Source: Acholoe squamosa (Eukaryota; Annelida; Polychaeta; Phyllodocida; Polynoidae). Taken from it: DNA of 64,000 nucleotides. Numbering within the stretch: position 1 is the first letter of the stretch; each line of letters opens with the position of its first letter. The stretch lies in NCBI GenBank assembly GCA_949317995.1, contig OX439037.1:53540080-53604079 (forward strand), given 5' to 3'. The notes under the pieces are model-generated. The model did not search any database. It had not been told where the DNA came from and was given only the letters and a program-made list of their open reading frames with translations. The position numbers and the translations under genes are program-made. Positions 10,311 through 20,850 of the stretch are shown piece by piece.

Positions 10311-10509
10311 TGTGAGGGGAAGCAAACACCCATTGGCAAACACTGGCTCTATGAGAGGAGGTGCGTGATTGGCTAATAGTGTGGTGGACCTATTTGCTAC
10401 TGCACAAATTGTGAAGGGAATGAAGAGAGGTGATTGGAGGAGGGGTGCAATTTGTCCCAATTTAATTGTATTGTGGTTGGTCGTTTAATGGCGGGGATGG
10501 CGTTCCATA

Positions 10510-10839
10510 CTAGGGACTTATAGAGGAGGAGGAGAGCTGGGAATGCAATGTTACATAACACCAGATGTCCTGATGTGAGGGCCTGGAGGGCTGACCAAGA
10601 CTCCACCCTGGAGTAATGTCAGTCTCCAAGCACCCTCCCCCCACATTCCTTTTGTATTAGAAGCACAGTATATGATTTGAGGGTGGAGAGAGTTTTGTAT
10701 ACAAACAAAAAGTAGGAGGGGCAGGAAATCCACAGGCTCAATACTGTGTAGCTATTCTTCAGGCACTCTGCATATCCCTCCTTACTCATCACCCCCTTTA
10801 TATCTCTTACCCTTTCCTTCCACCTGCCTATCCCTGGCA
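10510..10839. other. Short intergenic stretch
   Basis: Unique-looking sequence between FB-1 and the 21-bp minisatellite. No gene signal was found. The long minus-strand reading frames that extend into it come from the minisatellite. Confidence 0.4.
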
Positions 10840-11962
10840 GGGACCAGATAGAGAGGGGGAGGGACCAGATAGGGAGGGACAGGGACCAGATAGGGAGGGG
10901 CAGGGACCAGATAGGGAGGGACAGGGACCAGATAGGGAGTGGCACGGACCAGATAGGGAGGGGCACGGACCAGATAGGGAGGGACAGGGACCAGATAGGG
11001 AGGGGCAGGGACCAGATATGGAGGGGCAGGGACCAGATAGGGAGGGGCAGGGACCAGATAGGGAGGGGCAGGGACCAGATACGGAGGGGCAGGGACCAGA
11101 TACGGAGGGGCAGGGACCAGATGGGAAGGGGGCAAGAAACAGATAGGGAAGAGCAGGGACCAGATACAGAGGGGCAGGGACCAGATAGGAAGGGGGCAGG
11201 GACCAGATAGGGACGGGGCAAGAACCAGATAGGGAAGGGCAGGGACCAGATAGGGAGGGGCAGGGACTGGATAGGGAGGGGCAGGGACTAGATAGGGGGG
11301 AGGGACGAGATAGGGAGGAGCAGGGACTAGATATGGAGGGGTAGGGACCAGGAGAGGACCAGATAGGGAGGGGCAGGGACCGGATAGGGAGGGGCAGGGA
11401 CCATGTAGGGAGGGGCAGGGACCAGATAGGGAGGGGCAGGGACCGGATAGGGAGGGGCAGGGACCATGTAGGGAGGGGCAGGGACCAGATAGGGAGGGGG
11501 CAGGAACCAGATAGGGAGGGGCAGGGACCGGATAGGGAGGGGCAGGGACCATGTAGGGAGGGGCAGGGACCAGATAGGGAGGGGGCAGGAACCAGATAGG
11601 GAGGGGCAGGGACCAGATAGGGAGGGGAGGGACTAGATAGGGAGGGGAGGGACCAGATACGAAGGGGGCAGGGATCAGATAGGGAGGGGCAGGGACCAGA
11701 TAGGGAGGGGCAGGGACCTGGTAGGGAGGGCAGGGACTAGATAGGGAGGGGGAGGGACCAGATAGGGAGGGGCAGGCACCAGATAGGGAGGGGCAGGGAC
11801 CAAATAGGGAGGGGCAGGGACCAGATACGGAGGGGCAGGGACCAGATACGGAGGGGCAGGGACCAGATGGGAAGGGGGCAAGAAACAGATAGGGAAGGGC
11901 AGGGACCAGATACAGAGGGGCAAGGACCAGATAGGAAGGGGGCAGGGACCAGATAGGGAGGT
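10840..11962. repeat. 21-bp G-rich minisatellite (CAGATAGGGAGGGGCAGGGAC)
   Basis: Roughly fifty imperfect copies of CAGATAGGGAGGGGCAGGGA plus one base, mostly head to tail. Because 21 is a multiple of three, minus-strand frames stay open and give a seven-residue PAPPYLV-type periodicity in frames up to 256 codons. There is no start context or non-repeat coding sequence, so I treat it as non-coding. Runs of three to four G recur in every unit, so the plus strand has strong G-quadruplex potential. Confidence 0.85.
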
Positions 11963-12083
11963 AGCAGCCAATCCACGCAGCTCATATTCAGGGAAATTTT
12001 ATAAAATCGACATTGACAGTGACCTCTGCCCCAACCTGACCACCCAAATCCACCTTCCCATCCTACCCGCCCACGCTCTATCG

Positions 12084-12165
12084 TGACATCAAGCCCTGAC
12101 CCTTGAGGTCATGAGGTCACTTTGCCTTACGGACGTCGTTCCTGACGGAGGTAGCTTCAGTTGGA
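12084..12165. repeat. Left inverted terminal repeat of the DIRS-like element
   Basis: Contains GACCCTTGAGGTCATGAGGT, GACGTCGTTCCTGACGGAGG and TAGCTTCAGT. The reverse complement, with scattered changes, is at 17168-17245; part also matches 16976-17018 (GAAGTGACCTCATCGCCTCA). Confidence 0.65.
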
Positions 12166-12267
12166 CTCTGTCCCTGGTGGTGACAGGACGCATCTGCTGT
12201 GTCCCATCACCACCTATAGGGGGTAGCGTACCCTGGCCACAGGCCGGGCCAACTATGAACACTCTAA

Positions 12268-12589
12268 GGGAGTGATCATTTTTTAACAACAGGGGGGGGG
12301 CCGGTGGGTTTGAGGGGGGGTCAGAATTTTTTCAACCCCTTGACCGGGGGGGGTCAGAATTTTTTCAATACCTCTGATGGGGGGGGTCAAAATTATTTCA
12401 CCTGTTTTCAGTGGAAAACCCCGCGCGTTACTATAGGCTAAAAGGGGACGTTCACGCACAATTTTTGTCCCTTATGAGGGGTGGCCAAAAAAAATTTTAC
12501 CCCCTCGAGAGGGGGGGGGTCGAAATTTTTTTCGCGCATCCGCGCGCAAACCCACCAGCCCCCCCTGTTGTTAAAAAATGATCACTCCC
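12268..12589. mobile_element. M1 MITE inserted near the left end of the DIRS-like element
   Basis: GGGAGTGATCATTTTTTAAC to AAAAAATGATCACTCCC with TAA on both sides (12265-12267 and 12590-12592). The insertion post-dates the DIRS element. The 322-bp length matches the copy at 9759-10078. Confidence 0.75.
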
Positions 12590-12592
12590 TAA

Positions 12593-13082
12593 AGGCAGGG
12601 GCATTCCTGCTCAATAGAGACAGTCTGCTTCTTAGGAACAGATACAGAATGCTCACAAATTATTTCTGCTGGTAACAGGGGAAATAATTACAGGAGGTAC
12701 TACCTTAGATAGGCTGGGCGATGGACCAGATTACTATAAAAACCTCCATGGCATATTTTTTTTTTAAATTCCCGCACACTTTTTATTACAAGTTCTCACA
12801 GTTTAGAGCGCGGAAAGATCAACTTTCCAGCGACCTGACTGTAGGTCATCTCATAGCCATGACCTTTGTTCCTCTCAGGCAAACAGTGTTACCTGACCAT
12901 TATATGTGTCTGCAATGGAAGCCTTATTTGGAAGGGACAGAAAGGTTTAGAGGCATTCATTGACAAACTCCAGACCTGCTCAGACCTGCTCTAAAGTTGC
13001 CAAAAGAAAATGTCAGCAAATAGGAACTGTGGTGACCCTCTGATAGGGGAAGGGAAGATGACGATGTAAGCTACCTTAATAC
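12593..13082 (+). other. 5' untranslated region of the DIRS-like element
   Basis: Between the M1 insertion and the gag-like frame. The 80-codon frame at 12721-12963 has no gag motif and is preceded by no clear start signal. I see only leader sequence. Confidence 0.4.
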
Positions 13083-13990
13083 ATGGACCACCCTAGAAAC
13101 CACAGACCTGCACGTGACCCAATACACACAGAGGACACTGGTGATACTACAGGGGACTATCTCAAGGACTCTGATGGTGAATCTGAGGCTGAAAGTTTCT
13201 CCATGTCAAATGCCCTCAGTGCAGCCATGTCACATACAGGCATGGCTGGAGGGGATGGATATGATAGTTGTGTGTGCAGCACCCAGGGAGTCACTCAGAG
13301 GAATGGATTTACCATATAGCCAGCACCTCTACTGGAGGCCCTACACCCCAGGGCACACAAAACACACTACAGCCTGCACAGCCCCACATGAACCAACAGG
13401 GGGCTGTTTCACCATCAAACTCACAAGATGGAGTAGCTCAGGGTGTTAACCAGCCACAACAAGGAGTAGTAGTGGCTCAGGTAACGACCGAGCAACCCCA
13501 GCAAGTGCAAGCGACTGTACAGCACCAAGCACCCCCCCCCTGCAGCAGGGGCTGCCATAGCCAGGAGTGGCAGGCCAACAGGGGGCACTGCTGGGCCGAA
13601 ACAATGCAGTTACACATCAAGTAGCACCATTAGTGCAACAAGGAGTGCAGCAGGGAGTGCAGCAGACTGTACCAGGAAATGAACTTCCCCTCCAGCAGCA
13701 CCAGTTGCCCAGCCCACCCAGGGGGTGGGACAGGTGCAGCAGCAGCCAAGAGTACCTATACAACAGGCTGCCTTCCCATTACCTCTGCTTAGACATGAGG
13801 TGCCTGCACAGAAGGATATGGATGAGGTCACGACCTAACCAGCTGCCCTTTAAGGCTAGCGGGGTAGGTCAGAATGTGCAACAGTGGTATACAATGACAA
13901 GTGACCAGTGGGTATTGGACTCAGTGCAAGGCCTAGCAATAGAACTCACATCACTACCAAAACAGACAATAGTACCTGACTCTGTAACTT
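13083..13990 (+). pseudogene. Gag-like ORF of the DIRS-like element, frameshifted
   Basis: Starts MDHPRNHRPARD and passes through an acidic, serine-rich part (DSDGESEAESFSMS). It then shifts frame around 13270-13300 into a Gln-rich stretch with QPQQGVVVAQVTTEQPQQ and shifts again around 13580-13610 into VQQGVQQGVQQTVPGNELP. A Gln/Pro-rich, low-complexity gag is usual upstream of DIRS RT, but the assignment rests on position. At least two frameshifts and the terminal TAA at 13990 separate it from the RT. Confidence 0.55.
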
Positions 13991-13992
13991 AA

Positions 13993-14790
13993 GACCCATA
14001 TCGAAATAGGGAAATTAGCAGGCAAATTGACAAAATGCTGGAGGAAGGAGGAGTGGAACCAGCATGGTCAAATAAAAGGTCATTTGTGTCACATCTATTT
14101 CTGAGAGACAAACCAGATGGGTCTTATAGACCCATACTTAATCTGAAGTGACTGAATGAATTCACAGTGTATAGACACTTTAAGATGGATCACCTTCAAC
14201 AGGTGATGGAAATATTGCCACAGTCAGTGTATTTGGCCTCAGTGGACATTACACAGGCGTACCACTCAATTCCAATACGAACTCAAGATTGAGACTTATT
14301 GCAGTTTCAATTTGAGGGAAAACGTTTCAGATTCACCTGTCTCCCAAATGGCCACTCCCCAGGACCTAGGGTATTCGCCAGAATCATGAAAGCAGTCATG
14401 AGTCATCTAAGGCGTGTGCATAATGTTCACCTGGCCTTCTATATTGGTGACACCCTAATCTTTGGGGATAGCTAAGAGAGGGTCAGACAAGCAGCCAACA
14501 CTGTAGTGGACACATTGACCAAACTAGGGTTCACTGTAAATCTAAAGAAGTCAGAAATGGTACCCAAACGGGAAATTCAGTACTTGGGGTTCATAGTAAG
14601 CTCCCTGGACCAAACTGTCACCCTTCCCTCCGACAAAGCTACTCAACTGGAAAATCAAATCCTACAGGTCCTGAAAACAAAGAAATTAACCATCAGAGCT
14701 TTTGCTAGACTAGTGGGCAAATTACAGGCAACGGCGCCAGGCAATGACATAGCACATGTTCTAATAAAAAAAAAACCTGCAGAGAGCTAA
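13993..14790 (+). pseudogene. Reverse transcriptase of the DIRS-like element, catalytic site altered
   Basis: One plus frame carries FLRDKPDGSYRPILNLK, YLASVDITQAYHSIPI, FQFEGKRFRFTCLPNG, GPRVFARIMKAVMSHLRR, AFYIGDTLIFGDS and EIQYLGFIVSSLDQTVTLP, the ordered RT motifs of DIRS-type elements. The catalytic YxDD box reads YIGD: GGT at 14446-14448 replaces the expected Asp codon. In-frame stops are at 14149 (TGA), 14290 (TGA) and 14473 (TAA). A poly-A tract near 14768 marks a further frame change. The enzyme would copy element RNA into DNA; this copy cannot. Confidence 0.85.
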
Positions 14791-14871
14791 AAAATAGTGC
14801 ACTATCCCTAAACAGGGGTCATTTTGACAGGCAAATGATCCTCTCAGTAGAGGGCATTACTGGAAGAATGG

Positions 14872-15480
14872 TTGACAGTACGCCCTACTGCAAAAAGATC
14901 CTATGAAAACAAAACAGTCAAAAGCAAGCTCTTCATTGATGCCTCCACCACATGTTGGGGCTGTCATCATGTGGAAACCAATGAAAACTATGGAGAACAG
15001 TGGGATTACCCACCTAAATCCAAACCACACATCAATGTGCTGGAACTCAAAGCAATACATTTGGCCCTACAGCACTTTGAAGAGGAAATTGCTGGAACAC
15101 AATTCTCCTTTTCATAGACAATACTACGGCTGTTCAATGCTTGACAAAAGGGGGATGGATCTACAGCATCCAGACAGTGTAACTGGGAAACTGAGAAAAT
15201 AATGTGTTTCTGTTGGGATAGGGAGATATCCTTCATCACCGGATATTGTAGGTCAGAGCACAATACAGTGGCAGATGCAGCCTCCAGGGCATTCGAGTCA
15301 TCAGGGGAATGGTCACTATCACTGCATACCCAAGTACAGGTCTTCAGCTGGTTCCCAAAACCTCAAATAGACATGTTCGCACTAGAAAATAATGCATTGT
15401 GTAATGACTATGTAACACCTGACTTTGATCAGCATGCCACCCTTACTGATGCATTTGCCCACTCATGGTCGGATATTAAT
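14872..15480 (+). pseudogene. RNase H and connection region of the DIRS-like element, frameshifted
   Basis: The first part reads SKLFIDASTTCWGCHH, PHINVLELKAIHLAL and FEEEIAGTQFSF, with the RNase H Asp (IDAS) and Glu (LELKA). After a stop at about 15115 another frame continues IDNTTAVQCLTKGGW, which holds the third acidic residue. A third frame gives SEHNTVADAASRAF, PQIDMFALENNALC and SDINGLFFPPFSLI, the connection segment typical of DIRS polymerases between RNase H and recombinase. At least two frameshifts break it. Confidence 0.75.
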
Positions 15481-15719
15481 GGTCTCTTTTTCCCTCCCTT
15501 CTCTCTCATCAGCAAAGTGATGGGAAAGACTACTGATTGTACCGATGTGGCCGACACAACCATGGTTCTCCCTGCTGAAACAAATGCCACAGTTCCACAG
15601 GAGACGATAGATCAAGGGAACCAAGGACACCTTGAGGTGGCCTCAGGACAACAACAAAGTGTTCCCAATGCATTGAAAGATGAACCTCTCATTTATCCAC
15701 CTTTAAGGGAAGTGTGGAG

Positions 15720-16645
15720 GTATGTAGGACACAATGATGTTGGCCTGGGCAGAAGCCACCCAAAGACAATACCACATCTCCTTTAAAAAGTGGTATGATT
15801 ACTCCCTGGATAATAACATACCTACGGGCACACCACAATTGAATGATTGCTTACTGTTCCTACAGAGCTTAGTGGATAAAGGTCTAAAGAAGAGCTCTGT
15901 GAACACAGCGCGCTCCTTTTTATCTATATTTGTACAAGTTGATGGTAGGCCACTTGGTGAAAACAAGCTGGTTGCTGCATTTGTGAAAGGCGCAGGTAAC
16001 AAATACATGTCAAAAAAACGTCACCCTACCATGTGGGACCCAATGATGGTTCAGAAACACCTGGAATCCTGGGGGGACATTCACGACCTGGACTGGGATA
16101 AACTAACCTGACGAACTTGCCTACTGTTTCTGCTGGCAACAAGCCAAAGGCCACAGGCTTTAGTTAGACTCAAAGTGGATGATGTAACATGGGAGGATGA
16201 AGCCTGCTGTATCATGTACTCTACCAAACTCAAAAGTAATGATCCAGTAACATCTCATTTGAAACTTAGATTCACCCTTTTCCCAGAGGAAAGGTTGTGC
16301 ATCTATGTACACCTTAAGACATACATGACAGACATCAGGTCAGCAGGCGCTGCACCATATGTGTTTGCTACAGTGAAGGTACTAACACAGCATGCTTTGT
16401 CAGACACTATTTCTAAGTACATTCGCTCTACTCTGCGTGAAGCAGGAGTACCGGACACATATATACAGCATATACACAGTGTGGCATGCATCCATGAGTG
16501 CAGCACACAAAGCTGCAGTACCCATAGACGAAATCCTAAAATCTGCAGGATGGATAAGGCAACAGACCTTTGCAGCCCTCTAAAAAAGACCCATTGTCGA
16601 GATTAAGGACACAAACTTCTTAACTGTCATAGCTGCAGTGGGAGG
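15720..16645 (+). pseudogene. Tyrosine recombinase of the DIRS-like element, nucleophile codon is a stop
   Basis: The N-terminal core-binding part reads ATQRQYHISFKKWYDYSLDN, with a SSVNTARSFLSIF segment. Then TGA at 16109-16111 interrupts LT/RTCLLFLL. The first catalytic Arg lies in ATSQRPQALVRLKVDD, and THAL..ISKYIRSTLREAG follows. A one-base loss near 16482 moves the HSV...HASMSAAHKAA box into the next frame, which goes on to ILKSAGWIRQQTFAAL. The codon where the family has its nucleophilic Tyr before KRPIVE is TAA (16581-16583). The enzyme would integrate the circular DNA copy; this one is dead. Confidence 0.8.
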
Positions 16646-16975
16646 GGGTGAACCTGCAGGGGAGGGGAGGGTCACACAGTAAAACCACACCACAGACTAG
16701 TTATGTAGTTAGGTGTGAGTTTGTAAGTAAATGACCCATAACATGGCCAGCCTAAGGGCAGATATCATTGACTACTTTTCATGTCTAGAAGTCTATGATA
16801 AATGGCAAATATTGGAGATTTAGTGACTAAAAGTGTATACTGCATCGCCTCTATTAGCAGAATATACCTCAGGGAGTGCTAACATAGTTATACGAGTATG
16901 TAACCACCTTAGAGTTCATTAAATAGTTAGTTACATACACTCCTTTGAGTTATCATTTTCGCACGAGTTGAATAG

Positions 16976-17290
16976 GGGAAGTGACCTCATCGCCTCAAGG
17001 GTCAAGGTTTGGTGTGATTTATAATATTACGAATTTATAATGAAGTTAAATTATAATCACACCAAGCACGACCCGCGGTCATGAGGGTGACTTCCCTAAA
17101 CCAGTCCACTATGTAAAATTGTGTACTTCCCTCCCAGTCACAAGGAAACTATAACTCATAAATGTTGAAGACTGAAGCTACCTCCATCAGGAACGACGTC
17201 CATAAGGCGAAGGCACCCTCATGACCGCGGGTCATGCTTGGTGTGATTATAATTTAACTTCATTATAAATTCGTTATATTATAAATTATA
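16976..17290. repeat. Right terminal and internal complementary region of the DIRS-like element
   Basis: Two inverted arms, about 17025-17100 and 17205-17280, share TGGTGTGATTATAATTTAAC and GACCCGCGGTCATGAGGGT around a ~105-bp spacer. The segment 16976-17018 also matches the complement of the left terminal repeat. DIRS elements carry an internal complementary region joining both termini for circularisation, and this layout fits that role. Confidence 0.6.
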
Positions 17291-17377
17291 CTCTGTCCTC
17301 CTTTAACATCCAGTCAGGAAAAAGTGTAGCAAAGTAGGGGAAAAAGAGATCACTGGACCTCTTTCCCCTGGGTCAAC

Positions 17378-17986
17378 ATGGCGCAGTCAGTTATATGGCG
17401 TGGCACCCTATTGCTTGCAATGCAGGTTGGTCTTGGGACAGTTGCACAGATAGATGTAATCACCGAAAGGAACGAAATAAGCCTGTCCCTGGAAGTGGCC
17501 TTGATGAATTAAAGCTAGGGTGACGGATGAAGGTCTCTGTGTACAGAATGAGGCTAATATTCGATCTGTGTCATGGGGGTTTGTGGTTGGGGCGCTCACC
17601 ACTGTGCCCCCCTCCCAGCCACACTTCCCTTCGCCCCTCCAACCACTAAGACCCCTCCACCCCAAAACACTCAGCCACTCACCTCCCCTCTTCTTTTTCC
17701 TTCAGCAGACGTGGAGGACGTCACCAGGCATGCCTGTAAGTGAGGGGTTGTGGCAAGACCTGCATTCCCTCCTGAACCACCCCTCTCGACCCCCCCCCCC
17801 CCTCCGCCACACTCATCCTCGTGGCCTTTGCGGCAGGAGTGGCACAAACTTGTCTCATTGATCGCGGCAAAAACGATATTACATCAAGTGGTCGCTGCTT
17901 GGGAAGACGGCTATTGTGGTCCTGTCGAGCTGCGTTTCCCGCGTCCACTCACCAAATGGAGCGAGGTGTCCCTGCTGACCAACTAG
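17378..17986 (+). CDS. Speculative three-exon small gene
   Basis: An ATG at 17378 opens MAQSVIWRGTLLLAMQ, which resembles a signal-peptide start, and reaches CAG|GTTGGT at 17425. A 30-nt candidate exon 17706-17735 is bounded by CTTTTTCCTTCAG and GTAAGTG. A third block 17837-17986 follows GCGGCAG and ends at TAG. All three are phase 0 and together give about 75 residues. Alternatively the first frame simply runs to its own stop at 17510-17512 as a 44-residue peptide. No family is recognised. Splice sites of this quality also arise by chance, so this is weak. Confidence 0.18.
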
Positions 17987-17989
17987 GGG

Positions 17990-18261
17990 TCTGGGCCGGG
18001 AAGGCTGAGGGCCATGCCCTCGAAACAAGACACGGGAAAAACCCGTGAACGACTGGTGAATCTGTGAGCAAATATTCCCGGGAAGATCCTGGGAATAGTA
18101 CCTACAATCCCGTGAATTACCCTTATATTCCCCAGTTTTTAACAGGGCCCTCTAGTGAGATTTATACACATAAGTCTGATTCTTCAGCATAAAGTGAAGA
18201 TGCCAGAGCCCACCAGGGGCCTCTGTGTGAGCATGGAATCCTGGTTTGGTCCAAAGAACAG
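17990..18261. other. Intergenic
   Basis: No gene or repeat is supported in this short stretch before the GA tract. Confidence 0.4.
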
Positions 18262-18480
18262 AGAGAGGGAGTGAGATGGAACGAAATGAGAGGGCAAGAG
18301 AGGCACAGAGAGAGCAAGAGAGATAGATATAAAGAGAGAAAGAGAGAGAGAGAGAGGGAAAGGAGAGAGAGAGAGAAAGGGAGAGGGAAACGGGAGGAAG
18401 AGAGAAAGGCAATAGAGGGAGGGAAGAGAGAGAAAGAGAGCAAAATAGAAAGAGAGCGAGGCAGAAAAAAAAGAGGGAGG
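18262..18480. repeat. GA-rich purine microsatellite
   Basis: Imperfect GAGA, GAAA and GGGA repeats make an almost pure purine plus strand. The Leu/Ser-rich frames on the minus strand are by-products. Confidence 0.85.
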
Positions 18481-18581
18481 GCCTTGCCCCCCCAAAAAAA
18501 GGAAAATTGATTGACTTAAGCTACTGACAAAATTGATACATAAAGTTGATTGAATCATAATATTATGTGTCCCATTCTAAT

Positions 18582-18707
18582 ATGTGTGTGGTGCACATAT
18601 GCATGGGCACTGACACATTCATCTGTGAAGATGCGTAATGTAGTTCTCGCCATGAATATGACCTCAGTTGTCAAAATGGCGTTAAACATTTATTACTCAC
18701 TCACTCT
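18582..18707 (+). mobile_element. 5'-truncated copy of the (ACTC)n-tailed retroposon
   Basis: Starts inside the element at ATGTGTGTGGTGCACATATG and runs through CGCCATGAATATGACC and GGCGTTAAACAT to an ACTC tail. It is flanked by CCCATTCTAAT (18571-18581) and CCCGTTCTAAT (18708-18718), an 11-bp target duplication with one change. 5' truncation with a simple-repeat 3' tail is typical of LINE-type target-primed insertion. Confidence 0.75.
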
Positions 18708-18784
18708 CCCGTTCTAATAATTATGACCCTTATTGATATCTCACTAAATGTGCATGTTTCCTAGACATGTCTTGAACAGAGTTG

Positions 18785-19003
18785 AACCCTTTAAGGGCTA
18801 ACCCTAATGCAATAATGCATTTTGGTTGTCATGATGCATTAATGCAGCCAGGGCTACATTCAAGCGTCATGCTTAAGCTTTGAGAAGATCAGCATGATGC
18901 CCCAATGAACTGCTGGCAAGCAGACTCCCCAAGTCTTCATCGGTAAAACATGCCAGCCAATGGGTACGTTACACTACTGCATCAGCAGACCTTAAAGAGT
19001 TAG
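18785..19003. mobile_element. Small TIR element of the ATGCATTAATGCAT family
   Basis: Left end ACCCTTTAAGGGCTAACCC, internal TGATGCATTAATGCA and right end GACCTTAAAGAGTTAG. The ends are inverted and imperfect. It is related to the longer element at 26122-26823. Confidence 0.45.
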
Positions 19004-20569
19004 GTAGCATTTAGAGGCCTGACAAATAGGCACTCAATGATTATAGGGCATGGTAAGTTGTTTACGGGCACTAAGTAAAGAGTCAGCTAAATTTAGACTG
19101 TCAAGGTGGTAGGGTGCAGGCAAACCACCTGTGGTACATACTTACAGAACAGGTCATTTTAGTCAGATGGGGAGGGGGATTTCTGATACATAAATGGGTG
19201 AATGTAAAAGCATATCTAAACTCAGCCTCCCATGTAAAATATACTGGCATCATTTAACACTGTCTGTGCTGTCTACTTAACCGTGTAAAAGCGCCCAAAA
19301 TCTCACTGTGCCTTATTCATTGTACTAAATAAATACCCAGACATTTGGTTTGGTCTTTACCCCTGGTCCATATCCAAGACAGGTACTTATGAAATTTTAG
19401 TGCTGAAGAGTTATTTTAACACCTCCCCACCCCCACTAACCACTGGTACTTATATGAGACCAGCAATCATTGCTGAGTGTCAAGAATTAATCTTCTCAAA
19501 AATGAGCATCAAGATACTCACATGGAAAACTTTTCTGACTCACTTTTGTGTCATTTTTGGGGGAAAATATTTGGGGAAATCTCAAATTTACACCAGACTT
19601 CCTTCATATGGGATGCATGCCATAGTTCCATCCATTGAAAATACACTGTAACAGGTTTATGCCTAGGTCCATCACACCTCATGTATAGACTCACTATGAA
19701 CTATGTGATATTTAATGGACTATAACTATGTGATATTTAATGGACTATTAACACATAAATACCATGTTATGACATGTGTGCATCGAGAACATATTTAAGT
19801 ATGATTTGAAAAATGAATGTGACATATCAGATGGAAATAGAACCACCCCAGTGCCCCCTCACCCCCTGCTGATACCTACTGAACACTCCCAAACACCAAC
19901 AGGACCAACCAGTTTGGGCTGCACTGCCCCACCTCAGCTGTCATTTCCACCTGGCTCACCTACACACAAGACCTGTCTCCAAAAACTGAGGGTAACAGTG
20001 GGTAAGCATAAATTTGCCATTTTTCACCATTTTCTATTCATTATGACATGCAAAGGTCACCATTTTCTTGCTGCTCTATTCATAAGGGCACTTACAATCC
20101 TAAATAGGAAATGACACTAGTATCTCAATATTACCAATGGCATTGTACCTTGTGGTGTGCAATATTCATAAATGCTAATTCAAGCACTTTACCAGCATTT
20201 GCAATGATCCATAAAAGAAATCCTAAGTACTTGACTGGATCTTTATTTGCAATAATATGTGATATTGTACATCTGAAGGCATGATTGCAAACCTATACAT
20301 GTAATTGTGTGGCCACTGGCTGTGTTCAGAAATAGCCCTCCTTATTGCAGCTGCATACTACTACTATACAACTAAGTGTGAGAGGCAGTCAGACCCTTTC
20401 CCAATCCAGGTCATAGTGGGCCCACCTTGTGTACTGATTACCTTACCTCTTATATAGTGTACCCATTCCCAGCCAGCCTAATTTGGGTAACTCACACAAG
20501 CACCTTGCAGAAGGTGACTTACTTGTATGCAGGGTTGTTGTAGATTGCAACACTCATGGTCAGATTCCC
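19004..20569. other. Low-repeat intergenic or intronic stretch
   Basis: No gene is supported. A ~28-bp direct duplication (AACTATGTGATATTTAATGG) sits at about 19698-19750. The 83- and 112-codon frames here have no recognisable domain and no convincing splice context. Confidence 0.45.
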
Positions 20570-20850
20570 CTTCTGTCCCAGTATATTTACATGTCTGTAT
20601 ATGTGTCCACACTCACATCCATCTATGTACATACATTCCCTTTTATCCACATACACTCACATGCCTCATGTCCTCATGCACCCCCTCACACATCCACATC
20701 CTCTCTATGTCCACATCCCCTCTAAGTGCACACACACCTCCCCCTATATACACACCCACCTCCCTCTGTGTCCACACCCACCTCCCTCTATGTCCACACC
20801 CCCCTCTCTCTGTGTCCACACTTAACTCCCTATATGTCCACACCCATCTC
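20570..20850. repeat. 22-bp minisatellite, segment 1 (TCCACACCCACCTCCCTCTA)
   Basis: Imperfect units of TCCACACCCACCTCCCTCTATG, degenerate at the left edge and cleaner after 20690. It is the leftmost piece of an array also present at 21033-21153 and 24369-25165, all in the same orientation. It gives Pro/His/Leu/Ser-rich frames that are not genes. Confidence 0.8.

Larger units (their letters stand above)
1788..10507. mobile_element. FB-1: 8.7-kb palindromic foldback-type element
   Basis: The two halves are reverse complements of each other with indels, meeting near 5570. The outer ends share TGGAACGCYATCCCCGCC with TA on both sides (1786-1787 and 10508-10509), consistent with a TA target duplication. 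From outside to centre, both arms hold a unique arm, a GGGAGTG MITE, a 27-30-bp array, a ~31-bp array, another GGGAGTG MITE, an element of family A, a dead Gypsy RNase H fragment and a central array. The right arm also carries about 965 bp (9346-10310) absent from the left. No transposase is visible, so it is non-autonomous. Sea-urchin TU and Drosophila FB elements have comparable long inverted repeats built of tandem repeats. The superfamily is not determined. Confidence 0.75.
12066..17290 (+). mobile_element. DIRS-like tyrosine-recombinase retrotransposon, inactive
   Basis: The order is left terminal repeat, Gln-rich gag-like region, RT, RNase H, tyrosine recombinase, then a complex right end. 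About 70-80 bp at 12084-12165 (around GACGTCGTTCCTGA) recur inverted at 17168-17245 (around AGGAACGACGTCC). Inverted rather than direct termini, and a recombinase in place of an integrase, identify a DIRS-group element. No methyltransferase domain is seen. Such elements replicate through reverse transcription and integrate a circular product by recombination. This copy has stops and frameshifts in every gene, and an M1 MITE sits near its left end. Exact outer limits are approximate. Confidence 0.75.

Noticed and set aside
10619..11985. Minus-strand frames of 78-256 codons with PAPPYLV-type repeats, superficially a repeat protein
   Set aside because: They exist in several frames at once because the 21-bp unit is a multiple of three without stops. 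No flanking coding sequence or splice sites.
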